Shown: positions 12,343 through 24,879, counted from the stretch's first letter. The stretch is 64,000 nucleotides of DNA from Lates calcarifer (GCF_001640805.2 NC_066837.1:24822467-24886466); one strand, 5' to 3'. Translations and numbers: made by a program. Notes: generated by a model not told the origin, from the letters alone.

Positions 12343-14130
12343 GCGAATATTGTTACTGAAAAAAAACCCACAAAATTTGTAATCACCTCATTGTTATGCC
12401 ATTCTTAAAATGCATGACAAAGGTAAACAATTAGTTGAGCTAGCAAGACGCTAAAAGTGTCATGGCCATATTTTGACTGCTAGGACTATACTTATAATAT
12501 ACTGTACAGTATACTGTATATTAACATCATTATAAAATGGACAGCAAAGAAGTGGATAATGGCGCAGGGGTATTTTTTTCCCTTTTGACTTTTTTGGCCC
12601 CTTTTCAGAGCCACCTTAGAAACCTGCATGTGGTGACAGAAAACACAGGTGCCTAGTTGAACAGTCCTTTTAATTTAATTTTATGAAATCGTGTGCGTAG
12701 GAGAGAAGTTTGAAAGTGTATCAAGTGGGTCAATACTGTTAAATTTTTTTTTATACTTTTCACATCTTGCCAGGTTTAGAGATAAAGAAAACGGACACAA
12801 GCAGAGAGAGATGAAGACACCCAGGGTGAGAAAAGACCAGACACTGGCAGAGAGAAACAGAAACACCAGTAGAGAAAGACACACACACCAGGAGAGAGGG
12901 AGAAGACACAGCATTTTGGATGTGGCCATGAGCACATCTCTGCATGCACTGAACATTTCTCAACTTTAATAATGTCACATGTTATGACAGTGTCACACAG
13001 ACAAATGAGCGATGCTGCACCTGTGGGAAAGGATTCATTTTCCTCAGCGAGCTCTAACTATTACATTCTCTGTGACCAAACAGAGATACAACCTCTCATC
13101 AGTTATTATTTTTACATGTTTATTCTTTTAACATTCACATTAGCAAACAGTTGCATGGCAACCAGACATGAGTACTGTATTTGCACACTGTCCTCCTTTG
13201 CCCTTTGAGCTGACACTCATACCTACATATTACATTTGAGTGTGAGATTGTCATGCTCTGTGTAATAATGGACACATTAACTTGTAAGAAGTAAATGTAT
13301 TCTTGTAATTGTGTAACTACTCCATATAATTCTGGCTAGATTAAAGTTCACTCTGTAATTTTGGGTGAGACTGACTTGCAAATACATACCACTGCTGTTG
13401 CATTGTGGTGTGTGTGATATGTATGCAGAGTTGAGTGGAAAAAAGCCTATGAGAGCAGTTGTAGCAAACTCAAAAAAAGAGTCCCTGTACAGAAAGCACA
13501 AGTGCCCACAAACTAAATAAATCATCACCAGATACATCCCACAATATCACTGTAAATCAAGTCTCAAAACAGAGCACAGAAGTCATTATTTAACAGAAAC
13601 TGGACTTTAAACACACAACTCACTGTATATTTACATGTAAGACCTTATTCTTTCACGTAATTCTCAAATAGTATAGTAGTAATAAGTCTCAAGTAGTGGT
13701 TTAAAAAGTAGTATAATGTCCTGTGAAATACAGTGACATAAGTTTCAAAAATAGAATAGCCAGTCTTGCATCTACAATAACCAGTACTACACTACACTGA
13801 AAACATTTGAAAAATGCTATTTGCATTTTTGCCAGACTGTTGAGTCAGACAGGCAATAATTGTAGATGTCTGTTACTGGCTCCTCTTTGTTGAAAAGCTC
13901 ATCAAAGAGCACACGGTGAGAGGATACATTATAGCATTTGTTTACAAGTTCTTTCAGGTAGAATGAAGACCTAAGAGAATTTTTAGATGAACAGCAGAGA
14001 GATGGTTGTTGTTTTATTTAGTTTACTGTTTGCAGTATATTCTTCTTTTGACTGATACTACTTGTAACATAATGCTCATAACATTTCTGCAGCCTCAGTA
14101 TTAACCAATACTTTTAGTGTGCGGTTTGTT
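12343..14130. other. Non-coding stretch
   Basis: No gene seen. A perfect 16-bp palindrome TATACTGTACAGTATA is at 12498-12513. Open frames on both strands near 12681-12978 lie over a purine-rich GAGAGA/CACACA patch with few stops and are not coding. Confidence 0.45.
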
Positions 14131-14366
14131 GTGGAACAGTGCTGCAGCGGTTAGAACTGTCTCCATACAGCAAAAAGGGTCCTGGGTCTAAACCTCCAGC
14201 GTTCAGATGCTCTAGATTCCTCCCATAGTCCAAACACTTGCAGGATTGGTGAACTATAATTTGTTCCTAGATGTGAATGTGTTTGTACATTCTGTGTGTT
14301 GGCCTGGTGATAAATCTATTAAAGGTTTACCTTGTGCATGCATCCAGGGATAGGCTCTAGACCACC
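14131..14366 (+). mobile_element. Degenerate copy of teleost retroposon (GGAT-tail family)
   Basis: Diverged but ordered matches to the family run from head to near the tail: GCTGCAGCGGTTAGAACTGT, GGTCCTGGGTCTAAACC, ATTCCTCCCATAGTCCAAAC, ACTTGCAGGATTGGTGAACT, AATGTGTTTGTACATTCTG, GGCCTGGTGATAAA and ATCCAGGGATAGGCTC. The terminal GGAT repeats are missing. It is an old copy of the element at 50277-50407. Confidence 0.7.
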
Positions 14367-14385
14367 TACAGTATGAGTTAGAATA

Positions 14386-14427
14386 GGGACACACACACAC
14401 ATATATATAATGATATATATAATGATT
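14386..14427. repeat. Short (CA)n(TA)n microsatellite
   Basis: ACACACACAC followed by ATATATATAATGATATATATAA, directly downstream of the retroposon remnant. Confidence 0.8.
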
Positions 14428-17422
14428 GTATGGTTTACTAAGTTAGGCCTGTGTTCACCAAACATAAAGTGTGCTTGTGTTTAAAAAGAGCTGCTTATCT
14501 ACAGTATCAAGCAGTGCAGCTATGTGTCCTCTCTGAGGAGCCATGTTACAGGGCCACAAAGCATACAGTATGCAACATATGGGTGCACCTGTACAAGCTA
14601 AGTTAATTTAATTAATTAAATATAAAAGCTCTGTCATGAATTCTAATTTTATAAAGCTTATCAATTTTCAGTTTTTTGTTGATACAGTCAGAAATCATGA
14701 ACACCTTATTTACATACTTCATATTAGAAACACCTTTCAGTATAATACACTCTAGTACAACACCACCACCCACTACAACTTCAATAGTAATCATAAAGTA
14801 GAATTATTACCTTTCTGACAGTGTCCACAAAAAACTGAAAATTTATAATCATCATAAAGGTAGAATTCGTGACAGAGCTATTGAATTGCATTAGACTGTA
14901 CAGGCTTACATAATAAAGTGGCCAGTGAGTGTATGTAGTGTATTAAGTGAATGCAGAAGGCTAATGAACCTGTTGCAAGTTATTGTACTTGACCACAGAC
15001 CACAAAAGACATGCTATTACCTAAAAAGAGAAGAATCCAAAGGACACAGATGTGCCAATCAAGGGAGCAAGTCTTAAAAAGAATCTGTTTGTCTGGAGGA
15101 TCAGCAGGCAGCAAATTGTCCATAAATGACTAAATATGTTGTTTCTAACTTCCCTTTGGATCAACACATACTAAGGATTTTCTGATTAGACTCCTCTAGG
15201 CAGGTCGACATAGTTTGTCAGTGCTCTCCAAAGCTGTTGTGTTTTGTGATTCAACATTGCATTGGTTAAGGTCTTAGCACAAAATCATCTTGGTTAAGAT
15301 TAGGAAAACGTGTGGTTTGGGCTTTGAGAAGGTTAGGAGACCTTTGTAACCAGACAACCAAAACAATGAGCTGAAAGAAGCTCTAAAGCTCTGTATCAAG
15401 AGTGAATCTATGGAATCTGGTGTTTACATGTGGGCTCGTCACATTTGGCAAACCCCTTCCACATTACATGTTATTATGAAGATATCTGTTGGAGAACAAT
15501 TGTGGTCATAATTAAAAGACACTGATGACTGTTGATAGGAAACAGGCAGTGAACCTCTCCCGTGGAAACTTTGTTGTTTTGTTGACCCATCCATCCACCA
15601 CACCCTTCACCTTCAGTGGACTTTGTCTTAATCCTTTGTCACTTGAAAAAAGGTAAAAAATATGTAATTGCACTCATTTTACTGTGGCTGGAGATTTTCT
15701 TGCGAGGATGGAGACAATTTTGAAGTATGTCATATGGCACTGGTAGTTTTGGACTCAACACTCACCTTTTTCCTCTGTAGTTCCTACTTCTTGAATTTTC
15801 TATTCATCATAATTCGTATGATTCATCTCATCTTTATGTCAATATAGTATGTCACTTTATTTTGGTGTAGTGCAGGAGGTAAAGAATTTCCCTTCACTCT
15901 AAAAACTTTGTCCAATATTGTTGTCTTTCTATTGAACAGTGCTAATCTGATAAGCTACTGTTCTTGTGGAACCCTGACTTCAAATAACCTTGTGTATCCT
16001 TGACGTGGTAAAGATCTCACCAGTCATTTCCACTGATAAACCCTATTATCAAATCATCCAGTCAGATAAGATACAGATCTCTGACAGATGCTGTTGTTGG
16101 TAATTACAGCAGAATTGATTGCTGAAGCAGTGGGATGGGTCAGGGCAGGACGGCAGTCCTGAATTTTTGTCCTTCATCTGTTCCATATACCCTTTTTACA
16201 GCAGGATGAACATATCAAAGGGTAGCGTGCCTGTGAGTGAAACTGTTTATTAACCTTAGGCATTGTCATCACTTTGATTTTAGAGTAATGTGGTGTACGA
16301 TTATCACCAATGGACTCAGACTGCTACATACTCAAACAGAATATTACAGGCCTTGATATAAACCAGCAAATTTATTTAATTTAACATATAATCATTTAAA
16401 TTTATATTTTAATTTAGTGATGCATTTCTTTAGCCTGTATTATCATCACCTACTGCATTTGGTGTGTCATTACTGTTATTTCCTGATTAAATATTTTTTT
16501 CTTTTTTTGCATAATGCTACTACATTTTTCCCTGTTTTTATAATTAGCAGTGTTCTTCCTTTTTAAAGCATTTTTGCCATGAAGGAAAGTCCTTTTCCAC
16601 TTTGACCTAGTTACACATTTTCCCTAGTTTTTATTCATTTACCTTCAAAGGAAAGCATCTGTTTAACCCATTTATCATTGACTAACTCACCACCACTACA
16701 GATAAATCCCCTCTTACTTTTTTAACTGTGCCGCTTATTACTTTCCCAAGCTGTAGTCACAGCAGATACATCACAAAGACAAATCTACATGTCGGCAGAG
16801 GTCACTGCTCCAGATATGCATGAATTTTAAACCTGTCTCATTGTATTAATAATTAGTGCATAGCTTGCTAGCTGGTGTGTTCTTTGATGTGGTTGCTGCT
16901 GTTCTAGGTGAGAGAAGAAAGTATTCCTTTGAGTTACACTATGTGTGTAGCACTGGAATAAAATTATTCCATCTTATGCCAGTAAGTACATACAATGTGA
17001 GTCTGAATTGTTTGTTTAATGTCTTTAAGTCCCTGTCAAAGAAACACTAAATAGTATAATGATATGCTGGAAAATAAAATGCTGAAGTTCACTATAGAGA
17101 TAGATACAGTGATAAGTCATAATACAGTGGTTTTCCTAAACAACCTGGACTCACTCAGTCTCTGCATGAAGGAAACAAGCTTATACTGCAAACATTCAGT
17201 GAATATTTCTACTGTTTTTGGAGGATATTGCTGGAATGATGATCAGCATCTTCGCGACTTAAAGAAATACAAGGAGTGAGCAGGTGCGCCAGTGGAAAAG
17301 TTGGTAAGTGAAGGATAAAAGGACCATGAGACAAATGTTAGTTTAACATTAAAATGTTGGAATTCAGATGCACTGTTTGTTGCAAAATTCATCAGAAAAA
17401 GGATTAGATTGGCATTATTCTA
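14428..17422. other. Non-coding stretch, nothing recognised
   Basis: AT-rich, with runs such as TTAATTTAATTAATTAAAT near 14600. The 64- and 71-codon frames at 16856-17050 and 17064-17279 have no recognisable domain and no splice context I can defend. Confidence 0.45.
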
Positions 17423-17435
17423 TACACATACACAC

Positions 17436-17473
<38 letters not shown>
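17423..17473. repeat. (CA)n microsatellite
   Basis: Nearly uninterrupted CA array with one CG interruption, about 50 bp long. Confidence 0.95.
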
Positions 17474-17475
<2 letters not shown>

Positions 17476-18392
17476 GGTTTCATTTTTAATGAAGACTCAG
17501 TAATTTCCAACAGCTGAGCACTGTAGTTTTCAGGAAACATTACTCAAACAGAGATAAGTGTATTTGTTGGGGACTATTTTTAGCTGTGGCAAAATACACA
17601 TTTGATGTACTAGTTGAGTATTTATGGTTGCTGGATAAAAATAGCACTAGCCATGTTAATCACAATAACAGAATGTCACCCAGTGTAACAGCGAGGTTCA
17701 CTGATGAACAATTACAGTGTTGCTATAATGAGAAAATTTTCGTGTTAAAACAGAATGAACTGGTATCGTATAATAATGTGAGATATCTTTATTCAACAGG
17801 AGAAGGATCTTGTAAGAACTAACTAACCCTAATCCTAATGGGTTTTTGTTATAATGAGAGCAATATGTTGTTGTAAACCATAGAGGGCTATGTCCCTGAA
17901 AATCAGACACAGGCAATACTTGATACATTAATGCATTGCTTATTTTGGCCTTTTCATGGCATTTGATGACAATAAAGAAATTTTGTATTTAAATTTTAGA
18001 CATGAATGAACTCTCTGAATGTCGACAGTAACGGTTAGCCCTGACCTTGTTTAATGATTTTAACCAAATTTGAGTACAAATGGTATTATTTAATAGTATC
18101 ATTAACAAAGTAAAATAACAATGTATTGTTAATGTAAGCCAACAAAAGGAGAAAACTGATTCAAGGAACATAGCACCCCAAATCTTAATCATTGGTAGGT
18201 GGCCATGAGATTATCTGCTTTGAGCTATTTTAAAAATAATCCACAACAGAGGCTGATGATATCTTAACATGAAGTTAAAGGGGATTGGCTCATCCCTCAA
18301 CATCTCATAAAGCTGTTAGCTAATTAATAACAACCTTCTATTGTTACCCATGATGTCTATTAGGAATGGAGTGACTTCACGGAGTGCCTGTT
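17474..18392. other. Non-coding stretch, nothing recognised
   Basis: Includes a 78-codon frame at 17586-17822 without recognisable motifs. No repeat family could be named. Confidence 0.4.
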
Positions 18393-18472
18393 TGTGTGGA
18401 GTGTGCATGTTCAGCTAATGCTTGGGTTTCTTCTGGGTGCTCAGGTTTCCTCCTGCTAGAACATGCGTCTTA
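18393..18472 (+). mobile_element. Internal fragment of teleost retroposon
   Basis: GTGTGGAGTGTGCATGTTC, then GGGTTTCTTCTGGGTGCTCA and GGTTTCCTCCTGCTAGAACA, match the middle of the GGAT-tail retroposon (usual form: GTGTGGAGTTTGCATGTTCT ... GGTTTCCTCCCACAGTCCAA). Both ends are missing. Confidence 0.6.
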
Positions 18473-19281
18473 TGTGTGAGTAATACTCATTGCTATTGCC
18501 CTAGGGAATTTCAAACTCCCCATTGGGATAAATACATTAAATGTAAGTTCAGTAAATTAAACTTCACTTGAAACACTAATGAAATGTGCAGTGTGATGTT
18601 GAGTATCATTTTGCTGTATTTCAATAATTGGATGCAGCATTTATCTTTCAATGAATTTGCTATGTTGATTTTCTCTTGCTGTCAGAATGTAATGCATAGC
18701 TCTATATTCACATTACCATCTTATTTACATGTCATATTCTGTATGTGTAAATTGTAATATGCATGGGTCTTCCTCTTCCTCAAAGAAATTTGCAGTCTAC
18801 CTCATTTCCATTTCCTTGAGAATCTGCTGCTGAAAGACTCCAGGCTGTGCTTGCCCTGTGAGCTGACCCTGTGTTTACAACATTGTTTACGTAGCTCAAC
18901 AACCCAAACTTGTCAGAAACAACAAACAACAACAACCACCACAGCAAGACTCAGTGGCAATTAACATTAGAGTGCCCAGAGACCATACTACCATGGCACA
19001 ATAAAGGAGAAATTACATCATAAACATTCAAATTTAATTGAGTGTGTGTGAGTGTGTGCTTCTGGAGTTGTGTCTACATCAGAATATTTCTACTGTGTAT
19101 GAGTGTGAGTGTGCATGTGTGTAGAGTTGTGTTTTAACAACCACAGCAGAGAGTGCCCTCTGTCCCACTAGCTCCTCTGTATTCCCTGGAGGGGCCTAAT
19201 CAGACAAACAAGGCTTCTCTCACTCCGGGTGTGTACGCTTTGATTCCTCACTGAGCACCACAAACACGCATGCAATCACAG
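18473..19281. other. Non-coding stretch, nothing recognised
   Basis: Short TG-rich patches near 19041 and 19098, otherwise unremarkable. Confidence 0.4.
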
Positions 19282-19344
19282 ACAGACACACACAAACACA
19301 CACACACACACACACACACACATTATATATATATATATATATAA

Positions 19345-19376
<32 letters not shown>

Positions 19377-19397
19377 TGTGTGTATATATATATATAT

Positions 19398-19442
<45 letters not shown>
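19282..19442. repeat. Compound (CA)n(TA)n(TG)n(TA)n(TG)n near-palindrome
   Basis: About 40 bp of CA leads into ATTATATA...TATAAT and then about 35 bp of TG, followed by a second TA block and a second TG block. Both inner arms carry one irregularity (AAA in the CA arm at 19294-19296, TTT in the TG arm at 19373-19375), offset by one dinucleotide. The first 90-100 bp can therefore fold back almost completely on itself. The 100-codon antisense frame here is low-complexity read-through. Confidence 0.95.
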
Positions 19443-19445
<3 letters not shown>

Positions 19446-19639
19446 CAGAGATTGATGTACCTACATGTAAACAGACACATGACTGAACATACACTCTGAG
19501 GTCTTTTTCACTACAGGAATTTAATGGCCTGTGACATGGATTTGGTTCTAGGTTCTGCCTTGCATGTCCATTTGCCATTTTTCTGTTTTACACTTAAAAG
19601 GTGAACATTTGGCAAGGATAATGTGCTGTTTGGTGCTTC

Positions 19640-20252
19640 TAAATGTAATATCATTAAATCAACAGGAGGGCCCCACCCACAACTGGAGGCCAACTGAATT
19701 GGACAAAGTGAGCAAGATCACCACCAGGCCAGTTCCCACCCTTTGGGCAAAACACCAGGCAGAGCTCTTCACCTGGCTAACAGCATCCCTATGGTGAAGC
19801 ATGGTGGTGGCAGCATCTTGCTATGTGGGTGTTTCTCAGCAGCAGGGGAAGGGACTCTGGTCAGAGTTGAGCAAAGAATGAATGAAAAGTCAGAGAGGTC
19901 CTTGAAGAAAACCTGCTCCAGAGAATGGGGCAACCATTCATCCTTCAGAACAACAATGACCTGACAGCTGAGAAAATGCTGGGGTGGATTTACGACAAGT
20001 CTCCAACTGCCCTTGAGTTTGTTGAACTGAAACCCATACTTAAACCCCACAGAACATCTGTGGAAAGACCTGAAGATGGCAGCTCACAGACACTTCCCAT
20101 TCAATCTGACAGAGCTCAAGAGGATTTCCCAGGAAGAATGGGATACACTGCTCAAATCCAGTTGTGCATAGCTTGTAGAGACTTGAAGTTGTAATTAATG
20201 TAAAAGGGACTTCTACAAAATACTGAATTAACGGTGTAAAAACTTTTGTAAA
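19640..20252 (+). mobile_element. Degenerate Tc1-like transposase remnant
   Basis: C-terminal two thirds of a Tc1-family transposase, broken into at least three frames. Recognisable segments are [21 protein letters not shown] (around 19791-19854), [17 protein letters not shown] (the usual FQQDNDPKHTAK block, with the catalytic Asp replaced by Asn) and NPTEHLWKDLKMAAHRHFP (third acidic residue E kept). The last part, LTELKRISQEEWDTL, ends in in-frame stops. The AT-rich tail (ACAAAATACTGAATTAACGG) resembles the usual end of such elements (ACAAAGTACTGAGTAAAGGG). No DNA-binding domain or left terminal repeat was found, so it cannot be active. It belongs to a different Tc1 lineage from those at 1034 and 28105. 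Confidence 0.9.
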
Positions 20253-20279
20253 AAGCTGTAGTTACACACAGTGTGACTC

Positions 20280-20438
20280 GGGCTAGCTGTTTCCCATAGT
20301 TCCCAGTCTTTATGTAAAGCTAAGCTAACTAGCTGATGGCATTATCTAACATTTAGTGTACATATATGAGAGTAGTATCCATCTTGTCATCTCACTCTCA
20401 GCAAGAAAGCAAATAAGCACATTTCCCTAAAAGTCCTG
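20280..20438 (+). repeat. Teleost interspersed repeat ('GCTAAGCTAACT' family)
   Basis: GGCTAGCTGTTTCCC, CAGTCTTTATGTAAAGCTAA, GCTAACTAGCTGATGGC, GAGAGTAGTATCCATCTTG and AGCAAGAAAGCAAATAAGCA match in order a repeat common in fish introns and UTRs. I cannot name its class. It lies directly beside the Tc1 remnant. Confidence 0.7.
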
Positions 20439-20755
20439 ATGTAGGAACTGCTATGTTTGCAAATGAGCTCTGCATTCCATCCCCTCTGGATCTTGAATTT
20501 TAAAATAAACTCCTGAACAGTCCCAAAACTGAGTTCCAAGAATGCATGCTCAAAGTAGATGGAGAACAGTGGATGCAAAAGTAGAACCTGTGACAATCTT
20601 TACACATCACATAAAGTTATGGGTCATTAGATTCCCTTAGTGGTAAAAGCTTATACCACTCACCATTAGATTTGGAAATTCAGATGCTGAAAAGTTATAG
20701 TTATAGTTAAAGTTCAGTGGGACAATACAAAATTGATTCATCTGAGTCAGAGGCT

Positions 20756-21135
20756 CTGCTCCCTCTCCTCTCACCTGCTGCCCTGACTGCTGCCTGACTG
20801 CTCTACTTCCCTTCACCTTCTCTGTGTCTCACTAACTCTCCTGCAAATTCTCCTTCCTGAACTCTTTCTCCTTGCCTCTCCTCTCCTTATCTTGATTTTG
20901 TCTGTCTACACCACTGCCTCTTCTCACTCCCCTCCAAATTCTTCCCCCTTTCATCCATCTCTTCTCCTCCCTCCTCCCCCTCCCTCCTCCCCCTATACTG
21001 TTCTAAACCATCCCTCATGCCCCATCCTTGTTTGTCTGGCCACCCTCTCCTGCCTCCACTATATCTCCCCCTCTGTCTCACCACGTCTCTCCCTCCTGCC
21101 CCGCCGCTCCCGCGCCCTCCTATTCTCCTCTTCCT
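20756..21135. repeat. Pyrimidine-rich (CT) low-complexity tract
   Basis: About 380 bp dominated by C and T on the plus strand, with blocks such as CTCCTCCCTCCTCCCCCTCC. Opposed frames at 20887-21173 arise because such tracts lack stops. Not coding. Confidence 0.85.
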
Positions 21136-21500
21136 TCAGACAGAAAGCCAATTGGAGCTGTCTAAACAAATGAGAGGTGTCTGAGATCATTTAAACAGCC
21201 ATAAATAACATCAAGAGAGGAGGCAGACGATGAGTGGACCTCACTGCTAAATGCACACACACACACACACACACACACAAAGATAACACACACACTGGCG
21301 TGTGCACACACACACACACTCTTAAGTGGACCCCATTGCTAATTTGTCTGATAGCGTGTTAGGGGAAGATAAGAGCGGAGGCAGGAATCTGGCCTGCCTG
21401 AGATGCATTAGCTCGCCTTGTACTGTTTTCATCACACAGGCTATGGGAGCACAGCGTATTGTTTGCTAATTTGCCTTTTGCAGCTATTGTTTGGAATGCT
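21136..21500. other. Candidate conserved non-coding block with two CA runs
   Basis: Unique-looking sequence including AGCCAATTGGAGCTGTC, ATCATTTAAACAGCCATAAA, CCCATTGCTAATTTGTCTGA and TGTTTGCTAATTTGCC. It is interrupted by CA microsatellites at 21253-21279 and 21305-21319. Its balanced composition and homeodomain-like TAAT cores, between simple repeats, are typical of enhancers. This is an impression from style, not an alignment. Confidence 0.3.
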
Positions 21501-21533
21501 AGTGGAGCTATCACTGGAGGTAATGGGGTTTGT

Positions 21534-21578
21534 GTGAGTGTGTGTGTGTGTGTGTGTGTACGTGCATGTGTGTGTGTG
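21534..21578. repeat. (TG)n microsatellite
   Basis: Imperfect TG array with ACG/CATG interruptions. Confidence 0.9.
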
Positions 21579-21939
21579 CACGCACCTGAAATAGTCGGAG
21601 TTTAGAGTCTTGATAGAGAGATCATTCCAGGTAATGAGGCTCTACTAAAGGAATGAATGGTGCCCTTTGTGTTGATTTAATGCCATGCTGCTTGAATCTG
21701 GCTGTCACTGCTCACTGGTCTAAAACCTACAAATATGAAGCCTACACATCACACGCAAGACAAGTAAGAGAAGAGGCTTGGGTTGGATCTTAATTCATTA
21801 AGCTTGTCCATGTCTTGAAGTGAAGAAGACGAATGGTGATTTTGTTCTGTCAGTCCCTGGCAAGCCTGCACTCTCCTGGTTTCTGACAGCTCTCTGCCAA
21901 GTAGGACATTAAATAATAAGCTTCCTCCTTCTTCTCTTC

Positions 21940-22025
21940 TCCTCTTCTCTCTGTCTGTCTGTCTCTCTCTTACTCTCACTTTCTCTCCCCCATGTCTATC
22001 TGTGTGTGTGTGTGTGTGTGTGTGT
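21940..22025. repeat. CT-rich tract followed by (TG)n
   Basis: CTCTTCTCTCTGTCTGTCTG leads through further CT-rich sequence into an uninterrupted TG array at 22000-22025. Confidence 0.9.
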
Positions 22026-24870
22026 TTGTCTGACTTACTTAGTGTCTTTCTCTGTTATAAATATTTAGCTAGGAATGAAACACTGGCAGCTTTGTGTGGA
22101 GTAAAACATACGCCCGCACGAACACATACAGTGTCTCTCCGCCAGTACCCTCTTAAATACTACAGAGCTGGCACTTGTTATAAGCCTCTGCACATCAGGC
22201 CAAATCCATTTTGGGAGTGCCAATTTCATTCTTGGGATGTTAAGCATCTACACCGCAAGGTCAAAACATTCCAATGAAAGCCCATCTTGCTCCGTTGCAG
22301 AATTGGATGAAAATGAATGTTATTTCTTCTGTTGAAATAGCCATCCTGTTTCACTGGTTCCCACACAGTGGGCTGGCATATACTAATATACTGAGTAAAT
22401 ATGCATATGCCATGACACTACTGGTGCATAAAGCTGGACTTTTCACATAATTTGGGGTTTCTTTGTCATGTTATCCTAGAAATTATATTTGTACAGATAT
22501 GAGTGAATAAGTGTCGTGTTGACATATTCCCATGTACATATGCTTATGTCGCTATGCGAATGTAATATTCTAGCTGGCAATGTTTTAGTTTGCACATAGA
22601 TGTCACACATCGACAGTGCTAGAAGGTGTAGTGGGTGTGGGGATGTGGGTGTTTTGTTTTAATATACCAGCTCTGAGCTCTCTGATTATGCTTATGCTGT
22701 TGTGTGTGACAGGTCGCCTATGGAGGTGCTAGAGACCACAAAGAGGCCCTGAAGACATGCACACTGTGGCATATATATATTGTTAAGAGGGGATTATGTT
22801 AGTTTGAAGTAAACAGCAAATACATGCTGTCGACATATAGTAAAAGAGACATGCTGGTTCAGTGAACTTACAGGTTCACTGTAAATTATCTGTAGTTGTG
22901 AATGTGAGCATGAATGGCTGTCTTTCTATGTGTGTCAGCTCTGTGACAATGGTTCCTAATGCATGGGTCAGGACTCTCCAAAAAGGAGTTGCAAGATAAA
23001 TCTTAGTGGTGTCAAGATGATCAATAAGATTTTAAATGAAATGTAACTTTTCTTAGATTTCTCCAGTCTTTCATTATTTGTGAAATATTGGATTGTTTTA
23101 TGTCAGGTAAAATCACTCTGTTTTTTTCACACACAGACATTTCAAAGTTATGATAACAGTTGGCAAGAACACAATACTTTCTATGGGGTCATATAGCAAA
23201 AATATTGGGAACCATAAGATGTCCCTACTTCTCACTCAGTGAGTGGTGGGATGGACTTCAGCCCCTTCATTCCTCCCATGTCCTGTCCCTTCTCCACTGT
23301 CAGCTATCTAAAAAGGATTTAAATATCCAGCATATGAGAGATCATTAAACAAATCAAGTTAAAGAAAATGTGCGTGGACCTTATGACTGACTCTCTGCCT
23401 GTGTTTCTTGAGGCATTTCACTTGATTGTTCAAAATAAACAGTTCAGGAACAGTAGACCCTTGAAGACCCCGGTGGGCACTGTGTTAAAGTATACATAGA
23501 CCTTTGTAATCCTATTCTTTAGATCCCATCAATTTATGTAAGGCAGCCTGAAGGCCAGAAAGAAGTCGAGCATGAGCGAGTAACTAAACTATAATGTAGC
23601 TTAGCCAGTGATCAAAAACAAGCTGTGAGATGGAAAGAATGGATACAAACATCTTTGATATCCTGGTTTTCTGGTGTAACAGTAAAAACTATTGTTTAGT
23701 GTAGCCATGTTTGATTGCCAGAAGTGGTTGTGTTTGGGTGAAGGTAGACTGGCCCTCCAGAAGTTCTCAAGAACTTGAGCAAATGTCAGTTCTTGGGCAC
23801 TTGTCAGACTGGCACATCGATGCATCTAACTACACACTGTTACAATCCATATGACAGGGGTGTTGCTGTCTTTATTCAGACAGTCATTGGCAGAGGTTGT
23901 TACTGTAACAACTTAGCTACCCATAGTTATAGAATAACCAAAGAAATAGCGGTACACAAAGAAACCAAACCAAAAAAATACTTGGTTTGTGACATAAAGA
24001 TGCTATGCCTAGAGGGCAATGGCAACTGAAATTTGCTTTCAGACAACTTTCAGCTGCCATCTACTGTTCTCTCTATATTCCATGCCATAACCCCAAGAGA
24101 TTTGGTGGCTACCCTTTGAATTGCAATCCTCAAATGGTGGAGGAAGGGGGATGCAGACAAGTGGCTGGGTCTTATTTAAAAACCAGTCAAGGGCTGGGTA
24201 AAGTATTCAAGTCTTAAAAAAGCAGTGGATGACAGAGAGATACTTAACATTTTCTCTATTCCCCCACTTTAAATTCCTTGTGACTGGAATGAAGTTTTAT
24301 TCAGATATAAAGAGAGACAGCTACACAACTTGAGTATCTGGGTATCATTCTTTGACAAACTTGTTTTGTCCTTTAATTCCTTCATGATGACACAGTTGGT
24401 AATAAGATTTTGGATGGCCTGACACTCTGCTTGGGATTATTGTTAGCACAATATGAAAATTTAACTCTGGTACATGAGACTTTTTTGTTACTATAGCTTA
24501 ATTATCAGTGTCTTGATTATAAATCAAATGAACAGAGAGATGAAAGGTGGCACAAACCCAGTGAGAGGGAACAATGCATGGATGAGTCAGCAGGGACTAT
24601 AAATAAAAGAACAACAGTGAGTAAAGGAATGGGTAGACAAAGGAAATAGGATCCTCAAACTCTTTGAAGCCTCAGGTCTTCAGCTACCTCTGCTATTTGG
24701 CCCACTTCTCTCCTGTCTCCCCACGGTCATCCAACTCTGCTCTCTCTGTATTGTTGGAACAGGGGAGCGATGTGGAGAGAGGGAAGATGAGGGGCAATGT
24801 GATAGTTGCAATCATCTCTTCAGCTTCTAAGAAGCTTTCAGCCCTGAGGTTCTTAGTTCTCCAGTCATTT
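22026..24870. other. Non-coding stretch; first 300 bp possibly conserved
   Basis: 22050-22330 is unique-looking, with balanced composition and no simple repeats. The rest (22330-24870) shows no gene or named repeat. Frames at 23775-24217 have no recognisable domain. Confidence 0.4.
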
Positions 24871-24879
24871 TTACTCTAA

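Noticed and set aside
16856..17279. Two consecutive plus-strand frames that could be exons
   Set aside because: No recognisable domain, no shared splice phase that I can defend, and AT-rich composition like the surroundings.
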